The notes below the pieces were generated by a model, which was not told the origin of the DNA, did not search any database, and saw only the letters and a program-made list of their open reading frames with translations. 32,706 bases of DNA, taken from positions 1 through 32,706 of IMG/VR virus record IMGVR_UViG_3300032116_016245. The stretch is one strand, 5' to 3'. The translations under genes and the position numbers were made by a program. Within the stretch, counting starts at the first letter, position 1. Each line of letters begins with the position of its first letter. This document shows, in pieces, positions 1 through 6,574 of the stretch. The stretch comes from a virus.

Positions 1-116
1 ATGACCTGCGCTTCCTGGACCCGGAGAATGTCGTGGTGGGTCTCACGGCGAACGGCAAGGCGGTGGATGATGCCACGGGGTTCACCGTGTACACCCAGAT
101 CCGACGGGCTGCCTGA
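1..116 (+). CDS. C-terminal end of an unknown protein (partial)
   Basis: The only open frame leading into the TGA at 114-116 starts at base 3 and gives 37 residues ending in TVYTQIRRAA. The start lies outside the window. I recognise no domain. The DNA here is clearly richer in G and C than the region after about 700. The fragment runs in the same direction as the zinc-finger gene that follows 66 bases later, so they may share a transcript. The call rests on the open frame and its continuity with the window edge only. Confidence 0.45.
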   Translation, partial: DLRFLDPENVVVGLTANGKAVDDATGFTVYTQIRRAA

Positions 117-182
117 GGGGGTACGTCCCCCGGGTACGTCTATACACTAGTACGTCAGCATATACACTCTAGGAGCTACAGC

Positions 183-398
183 ATGCGATATTGTTTTCGG
201 TGTAAATCAGAAATCCCAGCAGAACGGTTGGCAGTATTGCCTGAGACGCAGACCTGCGTGGCATGTAGTGGTGTGCAGCAGTATGTGGGTGCCATGGTGT
301 TTGACCATAAGACCGCGCCGCGCCTAGTATATGTGCGTCCAGAGAACAAGGAAGCCGTCCGTCAGCTCGCACGTTTCGCCACCCGAGCCAGGAACTAA
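183..398 (+). CDS. Small C4 zinc-finger protein, DksA/TraR-like
   Basis: This 71-residue protein has CFRCKSEIP near the N-terminus and TCVACSG about 20 residues later, giving a CxxC-CxxC zinc site. The spacing and the IPAERL wording match the C-terminal finger of the DksA/TraR family, seen alone in many small phage proteins. DksA and TraR bind RNA polymerase in the secondary channel, but a stand-alone finger without the coiled coil cannot be assumed to do so. An AGGAG lies at 171-175, seven bases before the ATG at 183. The stop at 396-398 sits one base before the next ATG at 400, so the two genes are probably coupled. The zinc site is clear; the biological role is not. Confidence 0.7.
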   Translation: MRYCFRCKSEIPAERLAVLPETQTCVACSGVQQYVGAMVFDHKTAPRLVYVRPENKEAVRQLARFATRARN

Positions 399-399
399 T

Positions 400-510
400 A
401 TGACCTACATGCATGAGCTTTCGCAGTTTTTCGTTTTATCCGGCATCCTATTCTGGGGCCTTGTAGCAGGCCGGGCGATGATTTGGCTGCTCGAGCGATG
501 GGACAGGTAA
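400..510 (+). CDS. Tiny single-pass membrane protein
   Basis: A 36-residue reading frame starts with ATG one base after the stop of the zinc-finger gene and ends with TAA at 508-510. It has a short polar N-terminus (MTYMHELSQ), one hydrophobic stretch of about 17 residues (FFVLSGILFWGLVAG) and a charged tail (LLERWDR). That layout fits a small inner-membrane protein of the kind phages often encode. The coupling to the gene before it and the clean hydrophobic profile are the evidence. I do not recognise a family. It could be a chance frame, although the hydrophobic segment argues against that. Confidence 0.5.
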   Translation: MTYMHELSQFFVLSGILFWGLVAGRAMIWLLERWDR

Positions 511-765
511 CCCCCTGAGGATCGCGCGAGGGGACACGTAGGGGTTGCAGCAACCCGGGTATGGAAATCTCTAGTCATTTTGGTTGCAGAGGACGGGGAT
601 AAACCCCATATACATGTACCGCTCTTTCTCCACCCGACCATGGAAAACTCCCATCTTTTCCAAACCATTTCCATGAAAAATTTTTCTGCGCACATCTTGA
701 CTTGCTACACTTTTTCTGTTATATTTTACTATCATCTATAACATCCACTTTTTCACGAGGTTTCC
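511..765 (+). other. Non-coding leader region with short inverted repeats
   Basis: I see no convincing gene in these 255 bases. There are two small perfect inverted repeats: GGGTTG-CAG-CAACCC at 542-556 and GGGG-ATAAA-CCCC at 595-607. Neither is followed by a run of T, so neither looks like a standard terminator. The second half turns AT-rich and holds a strong promoter (separate entry). The composition change from GC-rich to AT-rich occurs inside this stretch. Confidence 0.5.
697..725 (+). promoter_or_regulatory. sigma70-like promoter, TTGACT-N17-TATATT
   Basis: TTGACT at 697-702 and TATATT at 720-725 are separated by exactly 17 bases, the ideal bacterial spacing. They lie about 40 bases before the lipoprotein start at 766. 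The same TATATT -10 box recurs at four other intergenic promoters in the window, which supports it as a real phage early-type promoter. Confidence 0.7.
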
Positions 766-1122
766 ATGGTGCGTTTCACGAAAAACATTCTGGTAACTCT
801 GTCTCTTCTCTTCATATCGGGATGTTATCCCTATCTTATTGTGTCACCCAACATGTCAGGATACATTGTGAGAGTTGAAGCTGACACAGAATATGATGTC
901 TACATCACTGATGCTTCGGGGGGCCATGCTCATACGGGCTGGGCTGATGTCGGGATTCGTGTCCATCCCCCGGCATGCTGGACAGTGAGAAAGCGGAGAA
1001 TCGGGGGCATGATTCGAGCGTTTGGAACATATAGTGATTATCATCGAGGGAGTAATATGCATCCGCGCTGGGATGACCAAGCCACCACTTCTGCCTATGG
1101 CACCGTTCGGGGGTGTATGTGA
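766..1122 (+). CDS. Putative small lipoprotein
   Basis: The 118-residue product begins with a basic N-region (MVRFTK), a hydrophobic core (ILVTLSLLFI) and the lipobox-like ISGC, so cleavage before Cys20 and lipid attachment are likely. The remainder, about 98 residues, would sit on the periplasmic side of a membrane. It is rich in Gly, His and aromatic residues and has three further cysteines, but I recognise no domain. Phage lipoproteins often act in superinfection exclusion; that is a possibility only. GAGG at 757-760 is a plausible ribosome site. The stop TGA overlaps the next gene's ATG by one base, so the pair should be co-translated. It lies directly behind the promoter at 697-725, consistent with early expression. 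Confidence 0.6.
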   Translation: MVRFTKNILVTLSLLFISGCYPYLIVSPNMSGYIVRVEADTEYDVYITDASGGHAHTGWADVGIRVHPPACWTVRKRRIGGMIRAFGTYSDYHRGSNMHPRWDDQATTSAYGTVRGCM

Positions 1123-1301
1123 TGCGACCACAACGGAAAAGCTATGTTTACACCGCCTATACTCAGAATTACCAATTTTCCACCATAGTGGTAGCCCCGA
1201 GTTTGAAACAGGCGAGAATGGCGGGATATCGTGAGGCGAAGTTGGTGATGGGATCTCATGCCAGAATTGCTCGGGATGATGTGCGAGAGGAGAATAAATA
1301 G
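1122..1301 (+). CDS. Small hypothetical protein coupled to the lipoprotein gene
   Basis: The frame starts at the ATG inside the TGATG junction with the lipoprotein gene and gives 59 residues. An in-frame ATG at 1113 is also possible but would overlap more. The middle, STIVVAPSLKQARMAGYREAK, reads as a strand followed by a basic helix, and the ends are charged. No family is recognised. The tight overlap with the upstream gene is the main reason to call it. The reverse strand here is also open but has no start signal and is most likely a shadow. Confidence 0.4.
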   Translation: MRPQRKSYVYTAYTQNYQFSTIVVAPSLKQARMAGYREAKLVMGSHARIARDDVREENK

Positions 1302-1325
1302 TAGGAACCTCTTGCCCCACCTGCC

Positions 1326-2390
1326 ATGAAAGCTCTCTCATTAGTGGAATTGAAGAAACGAAACAACTTGGACACGTTTCTAGAGAAATGGAAAGCGGGC
1401 GAGAAGTTCACATTCCTAGCGGGATCTGAGAAAGCATTACCGAAATATACTGCCGCGTTTGCTAAATTGTTACGAGATGCCGTGGCAGGGGATGCCGCAG
1501 CAAAAAAAGCCTTAGGTACAGAACAAGGAAGAAAAATCATTCCCTTGACATCGTTGGCAAAAACAGCCGAGTTTGGCGGCAGTGGTGGCGGCAAGCAAGT
1601 CACGGGGAGTGTGAAATATGGACGATTATCCGCCTTGAAGTTGTCAGAGTTTGACACTTCCGCCTTTCTCACCATCTCGACACCATTTGCGTCAGGCAAG
1701 TTGGTGACCACTATTAAAGAAGCCTCGGATGTGAAAGCCGTGTCTGATTTCAACATGGCGTTGGATAAAATTTTAGATGATCCAGATGGGATGAATTTAA
1801 CTGTGGCAGGATTTCGTTTCACCAACATCATTGGATGCATTCCTGTCACGAACGGAGAACCCAAGGCGGATTTGGTGCTTGTGAAAATTGATAACAAAAA
1901 GCATCGCTTGATCCCTGCCGCCTTTATTTCGTATAAAATGGGGACCAACGCCAAAGGCTTTCAGAACTATTCGGGATTGTCGGACAAAAGCTCACCTGAA
2001 ATTTTCAAACATAAAGAAACAAAACAATTCTATAAAACATTGGAATCCAACAATAAAAGAAACGTCACCACGGATGCCTATCAAGTGATTAAAGATAAAA
2101 TGATTATTGGAAAATCTGTCTGGGGTATGGATTACGGCAGTGCTGAATATCATGTGGATAATGTACATTTTCTGGCTCAAGGCGAAGTGTCCATTTCTGG
2201 CGGTCGAGTCACCTATTCACATGTTCATAAAAATGGTGATTTCAATTTCTCCAAGGAATATCAACCCGTGTTTGGTGCACGGAGAACCACAGGCAGAAAC
2301 AATCATGGCCCGGATGGCATCTATGTCACAGGATATCGCATTGGTATATTCCCCAGAGCCTATCGGACTTCATGGTTATCTGACACTTGA
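1326..2390 (+). CDS. Conserved phage protein with candidate PD-(D/E)xK nuclease core
   Basis: This 354-residue protein has a glycine-rich segment at residues 84-89 (GGSGGG) and then EPKADLVLV at 178-186, followed about 20 residues later by FISYKMG (200-206) and GFQNYSGLSD. An acidic residue on a strand (D182), then a strand ending in S/E-x-K (K204), is the core pattern of PD-(D/E)xK nuclease folds. I have the impression that similar 'KAD ... IS-K-G ... FQ-GGLS' proteins are widespread hypothetical proteins in T4-like phages. The second acidic position is a serine here, so activity is uncertain. The ribosome site is weak. The stop TGA lies inside the TTGACA of the next promoter. The gene call is firm; the nuclease fold is an inference. 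Confidence 0.65.
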   Translation: MKALSLVELKKRNNLDTFLEKWKAGEKFTFLAGSEKALPKYTAAFAKLLRDAVAGDAAAKKALGTEQGRKIIPLTSLAKTAEFGGSGGGKQVTGSVKYGRLSALKLSEFDTSAFLTISTPFASGKLVTTIKEASDVKAVSDFNMALDKILDDPDGMNLTVAGFRFTNIIGCIPVTNGEPKADLVLVKIDNKKHRLIPAAFISYKMGTNAKGFQNYSGLSDKSSPEIFKHKETKQFYKTLESNNKRNVTTDAYQVIKDKMIIGKSVWGMDYGSAEYHVDNVHFLAQGEVSISGGRVTYSHVHKNGDFNFSKEYQPVFGARRTTGRNNHGPDGIYVTGYRIGIFPRAYRTSWLSDT

Positions 2391-2414
2391 CATTTTTTCA
2401 ACACCGTATATATT
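2387..2414 (+). promoter_or_regulatory. sigma70-like promoter, TTGACA-N16-TATATT
   Basis: TTGACA at 2387-2392 and TATATT at 2409-2414 are 16 bases apart and end 17 bases before the ATG of the Fe-S carrier gene. A perfect AGGAGG at 2421-2426 follows, so the transcript would have a very short leader. The -35 box includes the stop codon of the gene before. It probably drives the block beginning with the Fe-S carrier and purA. Confidence 0.7.
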
Positions 2415-2431
2415 TGTTATAGGAGGATAAC

Positions 2432-2752
2432 ATGAACATCATTATAACAGAACCAGCTCTCATAGAATTGCGCGCGAACAAAGAACAAGAAATACAATAT
2501 TTTCGTATTGGTGTCCTGCCTGGCGGCTGTTCAGGCTTCAAGTATAGTTTATCCTTGGAGTCCGAGGCTGCTGAAGATGACATTATTATAGATACAGCCG
2601 ATGATGTGAAAATCATCGTGGATCCATTTTCAGGACAATATCTTGATGGGGTGGAGTTGGGATTTATGAAAACATTAACAGAAGCAGGATTCACATTCAA
2701 AAACCCGAATGCCACTGGCAAGTGCGGGTGTGGGACCAGTTTTAGCGCCTAA
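2432..2752 (+). CDS. A-type iron-sulfur cluster carrier (IscA/ErpA/HesB family)
   Basis: The 106-residue protein has the full family length and all three cluster-binding cysteines: C33 in PGGCSGFKY, and C98 and C100 in KCGCGTSFS. A-type carriers accept Fe-S clusters from the scaffold and pass them to target enzymes in the cytosol. The gene follows a good promoter and AGGAGG, so high expression is likely. Carriers of this type have been reported in marine phages. In this window there are two radical SAM enzymes that need [4Fe-4S] clusters, which makes a supply role attractive, though that link is inferred. purA follows 12 bases downstream. Which of IscA, ErpA or HesB it is closest to cannot be decided by eye. 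Confidence 0.9.
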   Translation: MNIIITEPALIELRANKEQEIQYFRIGVLPGGCSGFKYSLSLESEAAEDDIIIDTADDVKIIVDPFSGQYLDGVELGFMKTLTEAGFTFKNPNATGKCGCGTSFSA

Positions 2753-2764
2753 CCAGGAAATATT

Positions 2765-3805
2765 ATGCTTCGACATGCAGATGTAGTGATTGATTTACAA
2801 GCCGGTGATACAGGAAAAGGAAAAGTAGCACATCACTTGGCACGAGAGAATAAATATGGTGCTGTGATTCGCTATAATGGAGGCGCTAATGCCGGCCATA
2901 CCATTTATCATGAGGGCAAGAAAATTGTCACTCATCAAGTTCCGGTGGGAGCGTTTTATAACATTCCTTGTATCATCGGGCCTGGGTGTGTGGTGAACTT
3001 GATACAACTTCATAATGAAATGACCATGTTGAGGGAACATGGGTTCACAGTACGGTTATATATTGATAAACGTTGTCATGTCACCACTGAAGAGCATTTA
3101 TCTGAAGATGGTAAGGACATGAAGATTGGCACCACCCGCCAAGGCATTGGCCCTACCTATCGTGACAAGTATGCTCGTACAGGAATGCGTATAGGAGATT
3201 TGGTGAAATATGCTGATCCCAGTCTCCCGTATGAATTAATTGACATTTATCAATTTCTATATGGAAATCCCGTAAGCAATCTTGATGTATTGCTTGAAGG
3301 CGCCCAGGGATTTCAAATTGATATTGATTGGGGGGATTACCCGTATGTTACTTCCAGTCATTGTACTGTAGGAAGCGTGGCGTTAAACGGCGTGGCACCC
3401 AGATACTGGAGAAATGTGTATGGTGTCATGAAGGCATATGAAACATATTCTGGATTCAAGACATTTAATAATGGTCATGAAAACGCGCGCGCACAAATCA
3501 TCTTGGATAAAATTCAAGAGTTAGGACAAGAATTTGGAGCCACAACAGGAAGAAAGCGACAAGTTCGCTGGTTGGATCTTGACGGCGTAATTCAAGCCAT
3601 GTATATTAACAACATCACGGATGTTATCATTAACAAAGTGGATGTGTTGGACATGGTGGGCACGTATGGAGTTTTTGCACGTGGAAAATTTCATGAGTTT
3701 AAAACCCCTAATGGATTCCGTGGTTTTGTTGAAGACCATCTTAGCACCTATTATAAACCTGTGTTGAATAGCATCACATGGTCCACTTCACCGGAGAAAA
3801 TATGA
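2765..3805 (+). CDS. purA: Short-form adenylosuccinate synthetase (PurA/PurZ family)
   Basis: The enzyme family joins IMP and aspartate using GTP to form adenylosuccinate, the first step from IMP to AMP. Visible landmarks are GDTGKGK at 14-20 with the catalytic Asp15, NAGHT with His45 at 42-46, GIGPTYRDK at 127-135, LLEGAQG at 176-182, YPYVTSS at 192-198, the aspartate-loop-like TTGRKR at 260-265 and the base-recognition NKVD at 290-293. At 346 residues it is about 80 shorter than bacterial PurA and similar to archaeal PurA and phage PurZ. PurZ makes the diaminopurine precursor from dGMP and, as I recall, alters the catalytic Asp; here it is kept, favouring PurA. The usual TRVGxGPFPTE segment is degenerate (YSGFKTF). 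The stop overlaps the next start as ATGA. The guaC gene in the same window supports an IMP-using role. Confidence 0.85.
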   Translation: MLRHADVVIDLQAGDTGKGKVAHHLARENKYGAVIRYNGGANAGHTIYHEGKKIVTHQVPVGAFYNIPCIIGPGCVVNLIQLHNEMTMLREHGFTVRLYIDKRCHVTTEEHLSEDGKDMKIGTTRQGIGPTYRDKYARTGMRIGDLVKYADPSLPYELIDIYQFLYGNPVSNLDVLLEGAQGFQIDIDWGDYPYVTSSHCTVGSVALNGVAPRYWRNVYGVMKAYETYSGFKTFNNGHENARAQIILDKIQELGQEFGATTGRKRQVRWLDLDGVIQAMYINNITDVIINKVDVLDMVGTYGVFARGKFHEFKTPNGFRGFVEDHLSTYYKPVLNSITWSTSPEKI

Positions 3806-4584
3806 GAATTTTAGTTATGGGATTGCCGGGGTCTGGGAAAACTACCCTGGCCAAGGTATTAGCAGAAAAGTTGAATGCCGTGTATTTCAATGCCGACGAA
3901 ATCCGTAAGCAGTATAATGATTGGGATTTCAGTGCTGAGGGTCGTCTCCGCCAAGCGGAACGAATGAATAATTTAGCTTGGATAGCCGAGGATTATGAGA
4001 AGTGGTCAGTTGCAGATTTCGTATGTCCTACTGAGGATACACGAAGAAAGTTTGATGCAGAATTCACTGTATTCATGAACACCATTTCTGCCGGAAGATT
4101 TGAGGATACCAACAAGGTGTTTGTTCCCCCTGCATGCCCGGATTTTGAAATCACAGAATTTGGAGATGTAGATAAACAAACGGATGATATTATTGCTCGC
4201 ATAAACTCTGGTCCTGAGTTCACAAGCAACCGTCCTACGGGTTTGATGATTGGACGGTTCCAACCTTTCCATGATGGACACAAAAAGTTGTTTGAAACCA
4301 TTCTAGAAAAAGAAGGACAAGTATTAATTGCTGTTCGTGATACTCATGGGTTAGATGAAAAGAACCCATTTAGTTTCAGTAAGGTGGCACGCGGCATTCA
4401 TGCTGCTTTACGGGAATATCAAAATAAATATCAGATAATTCAAATCCCAAACATTACAGGAGTATATTATGGGCGAGATGTGGGGTATAAGGTGGAACAA
4501 ATTCATCTCGGTGCGGAGATTGAGAGCATTTCTGCGACTGATATTAGGAAGAAGATGGCTGAGCAATCGGACACTACTAGTTAA
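3802..4584 (+). CDS. Fused P-loop kinase and nucleotidyltransferase
   Basis: The start at 3802 overlaps the purA stop as ATGA; an earlier in-frame ATG at 3778 is less likely. The 260-residue product has two parts. Residues 1-135 resemble APS-kinase-like P-loop kinases: Walker A GLPGSGKT at 7-14, FNADEIR at 29-35 and CPTEDTRRKF at 75-84. Residues 146-260 are a nucleotidyltransferase with GRFQPFHDGH at 151-160 and ISATDIR at 243-249, the two hallmarks of the NMN-adenylyltransferase and cytidylyltransferase superfamily. GRFQPFH is especially like NadM and NadR. NadR also joins an adenylyltransferase to a kinase but in the opposite order. The substrate is unknown; NAD salvage or CDP-alcohol synthesis are both possible. 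Confidence 0.8.
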   Translation: MRILVMGLPGSGKTTLAKVLAEKLNAVYFNADEIRKQYNDWDFSAEGRLRQAERMNNLAWIAEDYEKWSVADFVCPTEDTRRKFDAEFTVFMNTISAGRFEDTNKVFVPPACPDFEITEFGDVDKQTDDIIARINSGPEFTSNRPTGLMIGRFQPFHDGHKKLFETILEKEGQVLIAVRDTHGLDEKNPFSFSKVARGIHAALREYQNKYQIIQIPNITGVYYGRDVGYKVEQIHLGAEIESISATDIRKKMAEQSDTTS

Positions 4585-4753
4585 GGCTGTCATTTATCGT
4601 TTCTTTTCCGTTACAGTAACATTTTTAATTACGTTTGCTGTTACTGGTAGTTTTGATATTAGTTTAAATATTTCCATACTTGACTTTATAGGAAAGACTG
4701 TATTATATTACATCTTTGATATAAGCTGGAATAATTTTATAAGGAAATTATGA
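4469..4753 (+). CDS. DUF2061-like small membrane protein, overlapping the gene before it
   Basis: The C-terminal two thirds match the DUF2061 pattern: LLVKAVIYRF, a hydrophobic segment FLITFAVTG, then GKTVLYYIFDISWN. This is the 'K-x-x-x-x-R ... TG ... K-x-x-L-Y-Y ... W' signature of small predicted membrane proteins with two helices. The ATG at 4469 has AGGAG six bases before it (4458-4462), so I prefer that start, giving 94 residues. It then overlaps the kinase-nucleotidyltransferase gene by 116 bases in another frame, which is unusual for this genome. A later non-ATG start near 4555 would remove the overlap. Function is unknown. The stop overlaps the next ATG at 4750. Confidence 0.6.
   Translation: MGEMWGIRWNKFISVRRLRAFLRLILGRRWLSNRTLLVKAVIYRFFSVTVTFLITFAVTGSFDISLNISILDFIGKTVLYYIFDISWNNFIRKL
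4680..4709 (+). promoter_or_regulatory. Possible promoter, TTGACT-N18-TATATT, inside the DUF2061 gene
   Basis: TTGACT at 4680-4685 and TATATT at 4704-4709 are 18 bases apart, 40 bases before the QueC-like gene start. The boxes match the other promoters of the window, but the site lies within an AT-rich coding sequence where such matches arise easily. Confidence 0.35.
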
Positions 4754-5265
4754 AGCCTACCGGATTATTTTTTACTGGGGGTGTTGAAAGTACACTGCTC
4801 CTGTATCAATTATCTAAAACTATAAGTAAAATAAATTTATATACGATAACTAACCCGTACATAAATTTAAATAGAATAGAAACCATAATAAATTATGTAA
4901 ATGGAATATGTTTTGTGAAGAATGTAACTCCATTTTTAATACCTTGGAAAGAAAGTACCGGAGAACGCACATTCATTAGATGGGCTCAGCATTTAGCATC
5001 AGTTGAATTAAATGCATTATATATAGGTAGTAATGAACACATGGATCATTTACCTAAAAGGCAGTATGTTGAACATAAAAAAATCGTAATACCTTTTAGA
5101 GATTTAAAAAAAGATGAGATAGTAAAAATGTATATAGAAAATAATTTGTTAGACTTGTTATTTTTAACTCATAGTTGTTTTTCTGATAAAAATCTCCATT
5201 GTAATACTTGTGGGGGTTGTGTAGAAAGACGGTGGGCGTTTGAAAGGAATAATTTATATGAGTAA
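4750..5265 (+). CDS. QueC-like PP-loop ATPase (copy 1)
   Basis: The 171-residue protein begins with the PP-loop FTGGVESTLL at 8-17, a variant of SGGxDS in which the Asp is Glu. It ends with C143-x7-C151-x2-C154-x2-C157 followed by ERRWAF, which is the zinc site of QueC (7-cyano-7-deazaguanine synthase). QueC turns carboxy-deazaguanine into preQ0 with ATP and ammonia. At 171 residues it is shorter than usual QueC (about 220-230) and the middle is diverged, so the substrate may differ. The other preQ0 genes (folE, queD, queE) and a DNA transglycosylase are not in the window. A second QueC-like gene at 25762 has the same cysteine spacing. The ATG overlaps the previous stop. Confidence 0.7.
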   Translation: MKPTGLFFTGGVESTLLLYQLSKTISKINLYTITNPYINLNRIETIINYVNGICFVKNVTPFLIPWKESTGERTFIRWAQHLASVELNALYIGSNEHMDHLPKRQYVEHKKIVIPFRDLKKDEIVKMYIENNLLDLLFLTHSCFSDKNLHCNTCGGCVERRWAFERNNLYE

Positions 5266-5494
5266 TGGAAAAGGAGATAGCCCAAGACCGTTAAGTGTTG
5301 ATAGCGAAACATTTGCCAATAATTGGGAAAGAATTTTTAAAACTGAACAACTGAAGGCTTTAGCTGAATTAACTCGTATACAAGAGGAGTTAGGATTATA
5401 TGAACTTGACGCATTCGAACGAAGTAAGAATAACGCAGGAGAACATCCAAGAATTGATGAAGATGGCAACCGAATTGAGCAAGAACCATGTTGA
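5258..5494 (+). CDS. Small conserved phage protein with NGKGD-SPRP motif
   Basis: From the ATG at 5258, which overlaps the QueC-like stop by eight bases, the product is 78 residues. Its start, NGKGDSPRPLSVDSETFANN followed by WERIF, is a motif I associate with short phage proteins of unknown function. The rest is helical and charged. AAAGGA at 5243-5248 is a plausible ribosome site for this start rather than for the ATG at 5240. No biochemical role can be given. Confidence 0.65.
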   Translation: MSNGKGDSPRPLSVDSETFANNWERIFKTEQLKALAELTRIQEELGLYELDAFERSKNNAGEHPRIDEDGNRIEQEPC

Positions 5495-5532
5495 AGCATT
5501 AAAGGAACAATGTAACCGTCAGGGAGTAAATT

Positions 5533-5622
5533 ATGCCACATCCACATAAGAATCGACCACGAACTGGTCGTAGAAAGATTGGTAGCAAGAAGCGTAAGGC
5601 TCGCCGTAATAGGAAGAAGTAG
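5533..5622 (+). CDS. 29-residue highly basic peptide
   Basis: The frame gives MPHPHKNRPRTGRRKIGSKK and then RKARRNRKK. More than half the residues are Lys, Arg or His. AGGGAG at 5521-5526 lies six bases before the ATG, a strong ribosome site, and the stop TAG abuts the next promoter. Short basic peptides of this kind are plausible nucleic-acid binders. Its composition is unlike a random frame in this AT-rich region. Function is unknown. Confidence 0.55.
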   Translation: MPHPHKNRPRTGRRKIGSKKRKARRNRKK

Positions 5623-5651
5623 TTGACAAAAGTGGTATATATGATTATATT
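5623..5651 (+). promoter_or_regulatory. sigma70-like promoter, TTGACA-N17-TATATT
   Basis: TTGACA at 5623-5628 and TATATT at 5646-5651 have the ideal 17-base spacer and sit 27 bases before uvdE. The -35 box follows the preceding stop codon directly. A GAGG lies at 5670-5673 ahead of the ATG at 5678. It should drive the uvdE-PspC-amidase-dsbA-guaC run, which has no later promoter that I can see. Confidence 0.75.
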
Positions 5652-5677
5652 ATATTATGACTAACCAGTGAGGATAT

Positions 5678-6574
5678 ATGCCACATCGTGTCGGTTACTG
5701 TTGTATCAATAACACACTAAGTAAGCAAAAAGTTACCACCGGGCGGACTTTGCGCCAAGCCTCATTTCTTCAAGATAATGGTTTGGTGCGAACGTCCGCC
5801 CTAACTTTGCTAAACACACAGGATCTTATCACCATATTGAAGTGGAATGCAGAAAATGGTGTGGAAGTGTTCCGTATTGGTAGTAATATTTTTCCTTGGA
5901 ACTCAGAATATCACATTCTTCAATTACCCGATTTTGAGGTAATTAATGAGTTGTTGTTTCAGGCAGGTGAGATTATCAAGGAAACAAAAATGCGGGTGAG
6001 TTTTCATCCGGATCATTTTGTGAAGTTGGCTTCTTCGAAGCCTGAGGTGGTTCGTAGGAGTATTCATGATTTGAATCATCATGATGACATTTTCACTATG
6101 ATGGGCATTCCTGCCAATCATTACTATCCACTTAACATTCATGTGGGTATGAATTACTCAAAAACCATCATTGATAACTTTTGTGAACAATTTGATAAGT
6201 TGAATGATACAACAAAAAAGCGTCTGGTAGTGGAAAATGACGACAAAGCCAACTCATTTTCTGTGCGACAACTTCATGAGGAGATTTATGCGCGGATTCA
6301 TACGCCTATTACCTTTGATTATTTTCACCATACTTTTCACCCTGATGGTTACTCGTCCCAGGAAGCCGCAGAAATAGCAGCCTCTACCTGGGATTGTACT
6401 CCATTGTTTCATTATAGTGAAAGTAAGAATCTAAATGAAAATGTTGATGGTAACCCGCGCGCACATTCAGATTATGCATTTAACAAGATTGACGATTACG
6501 GGCTAAATATAGATATAGACCTCGAAACAAAGGCAAAGGAATTATCATGGAAAAAATATCAGGAACTCGTGTAA
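5678..6574 (+). CDS. uvdE: UV damage endonuclease UvdE
   Basis: UVDE enzymes nick DNA 5' to UV photoproducts using metal ions in a TIM barrel. The 298-residue protein shows the family landmarks in order: RVGYCCIN at the start, LRQASFLQDN, FRIGSNIFPW, MRVSFHPDHFVKL, LNIHVG, RLVVENDD, ITFDYFHH and a late SESKN. The His, Glu and Asp residues in these motifs are the usual metal ligands. Length is normal. T4 uses the unrelated DenV glycosylase for the same job, and other marine phages have been reported with UvdE. It is the first gene after the promoter at 5623-5651, and its end overlaps the next gene by 28 bases. Confidence 0.9.
   Translation: MPHRVGYCCINNTLSKQKVTTGRTLRQASFLQDNGLVRTSALTLLNTQDLITILKWNAENGVEVFRIGSNIFPWNSEYHILQLPDFEVINELLFQAGEIIKETKMRVSFHPDHFVKLASSKPEVVRRSIHDLNHHDDIFTMMGIPANHYYPLNIHVGMNYSKTIIDNFCEQFDKLNDTTKKRLVVENDDKANSFSVRQLHEEIYARIHTPITFDYFHHTFHPDGYSSQEAAEIAASTWDCTPLFHYSESKNLNENVDGNPRAHSDYAFNKIDDYGLNIDIDLETKAKELSWKKYQELV

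Noticed and set aside
1256-1954. Reverse-strand open frame of 232 codons
   Set aside because: It overlaps the strong forward gene at 1326, has no recognisable motif and no start signal.
2765-3805. PurZ (diaminopurine) assignment
   Set aside because: The short length fits, but the catalytic Asp in GDTGKGK and the NKVD base motif are kept and guaC is present. No datZ or mazZ is in the window. Kept as an open test, not as the call.
5463-5549. 28-residue open frame overlapping two small genes
   Set aside because: It has no ribosome site and overlaps both neighbours, so chance is more likely.
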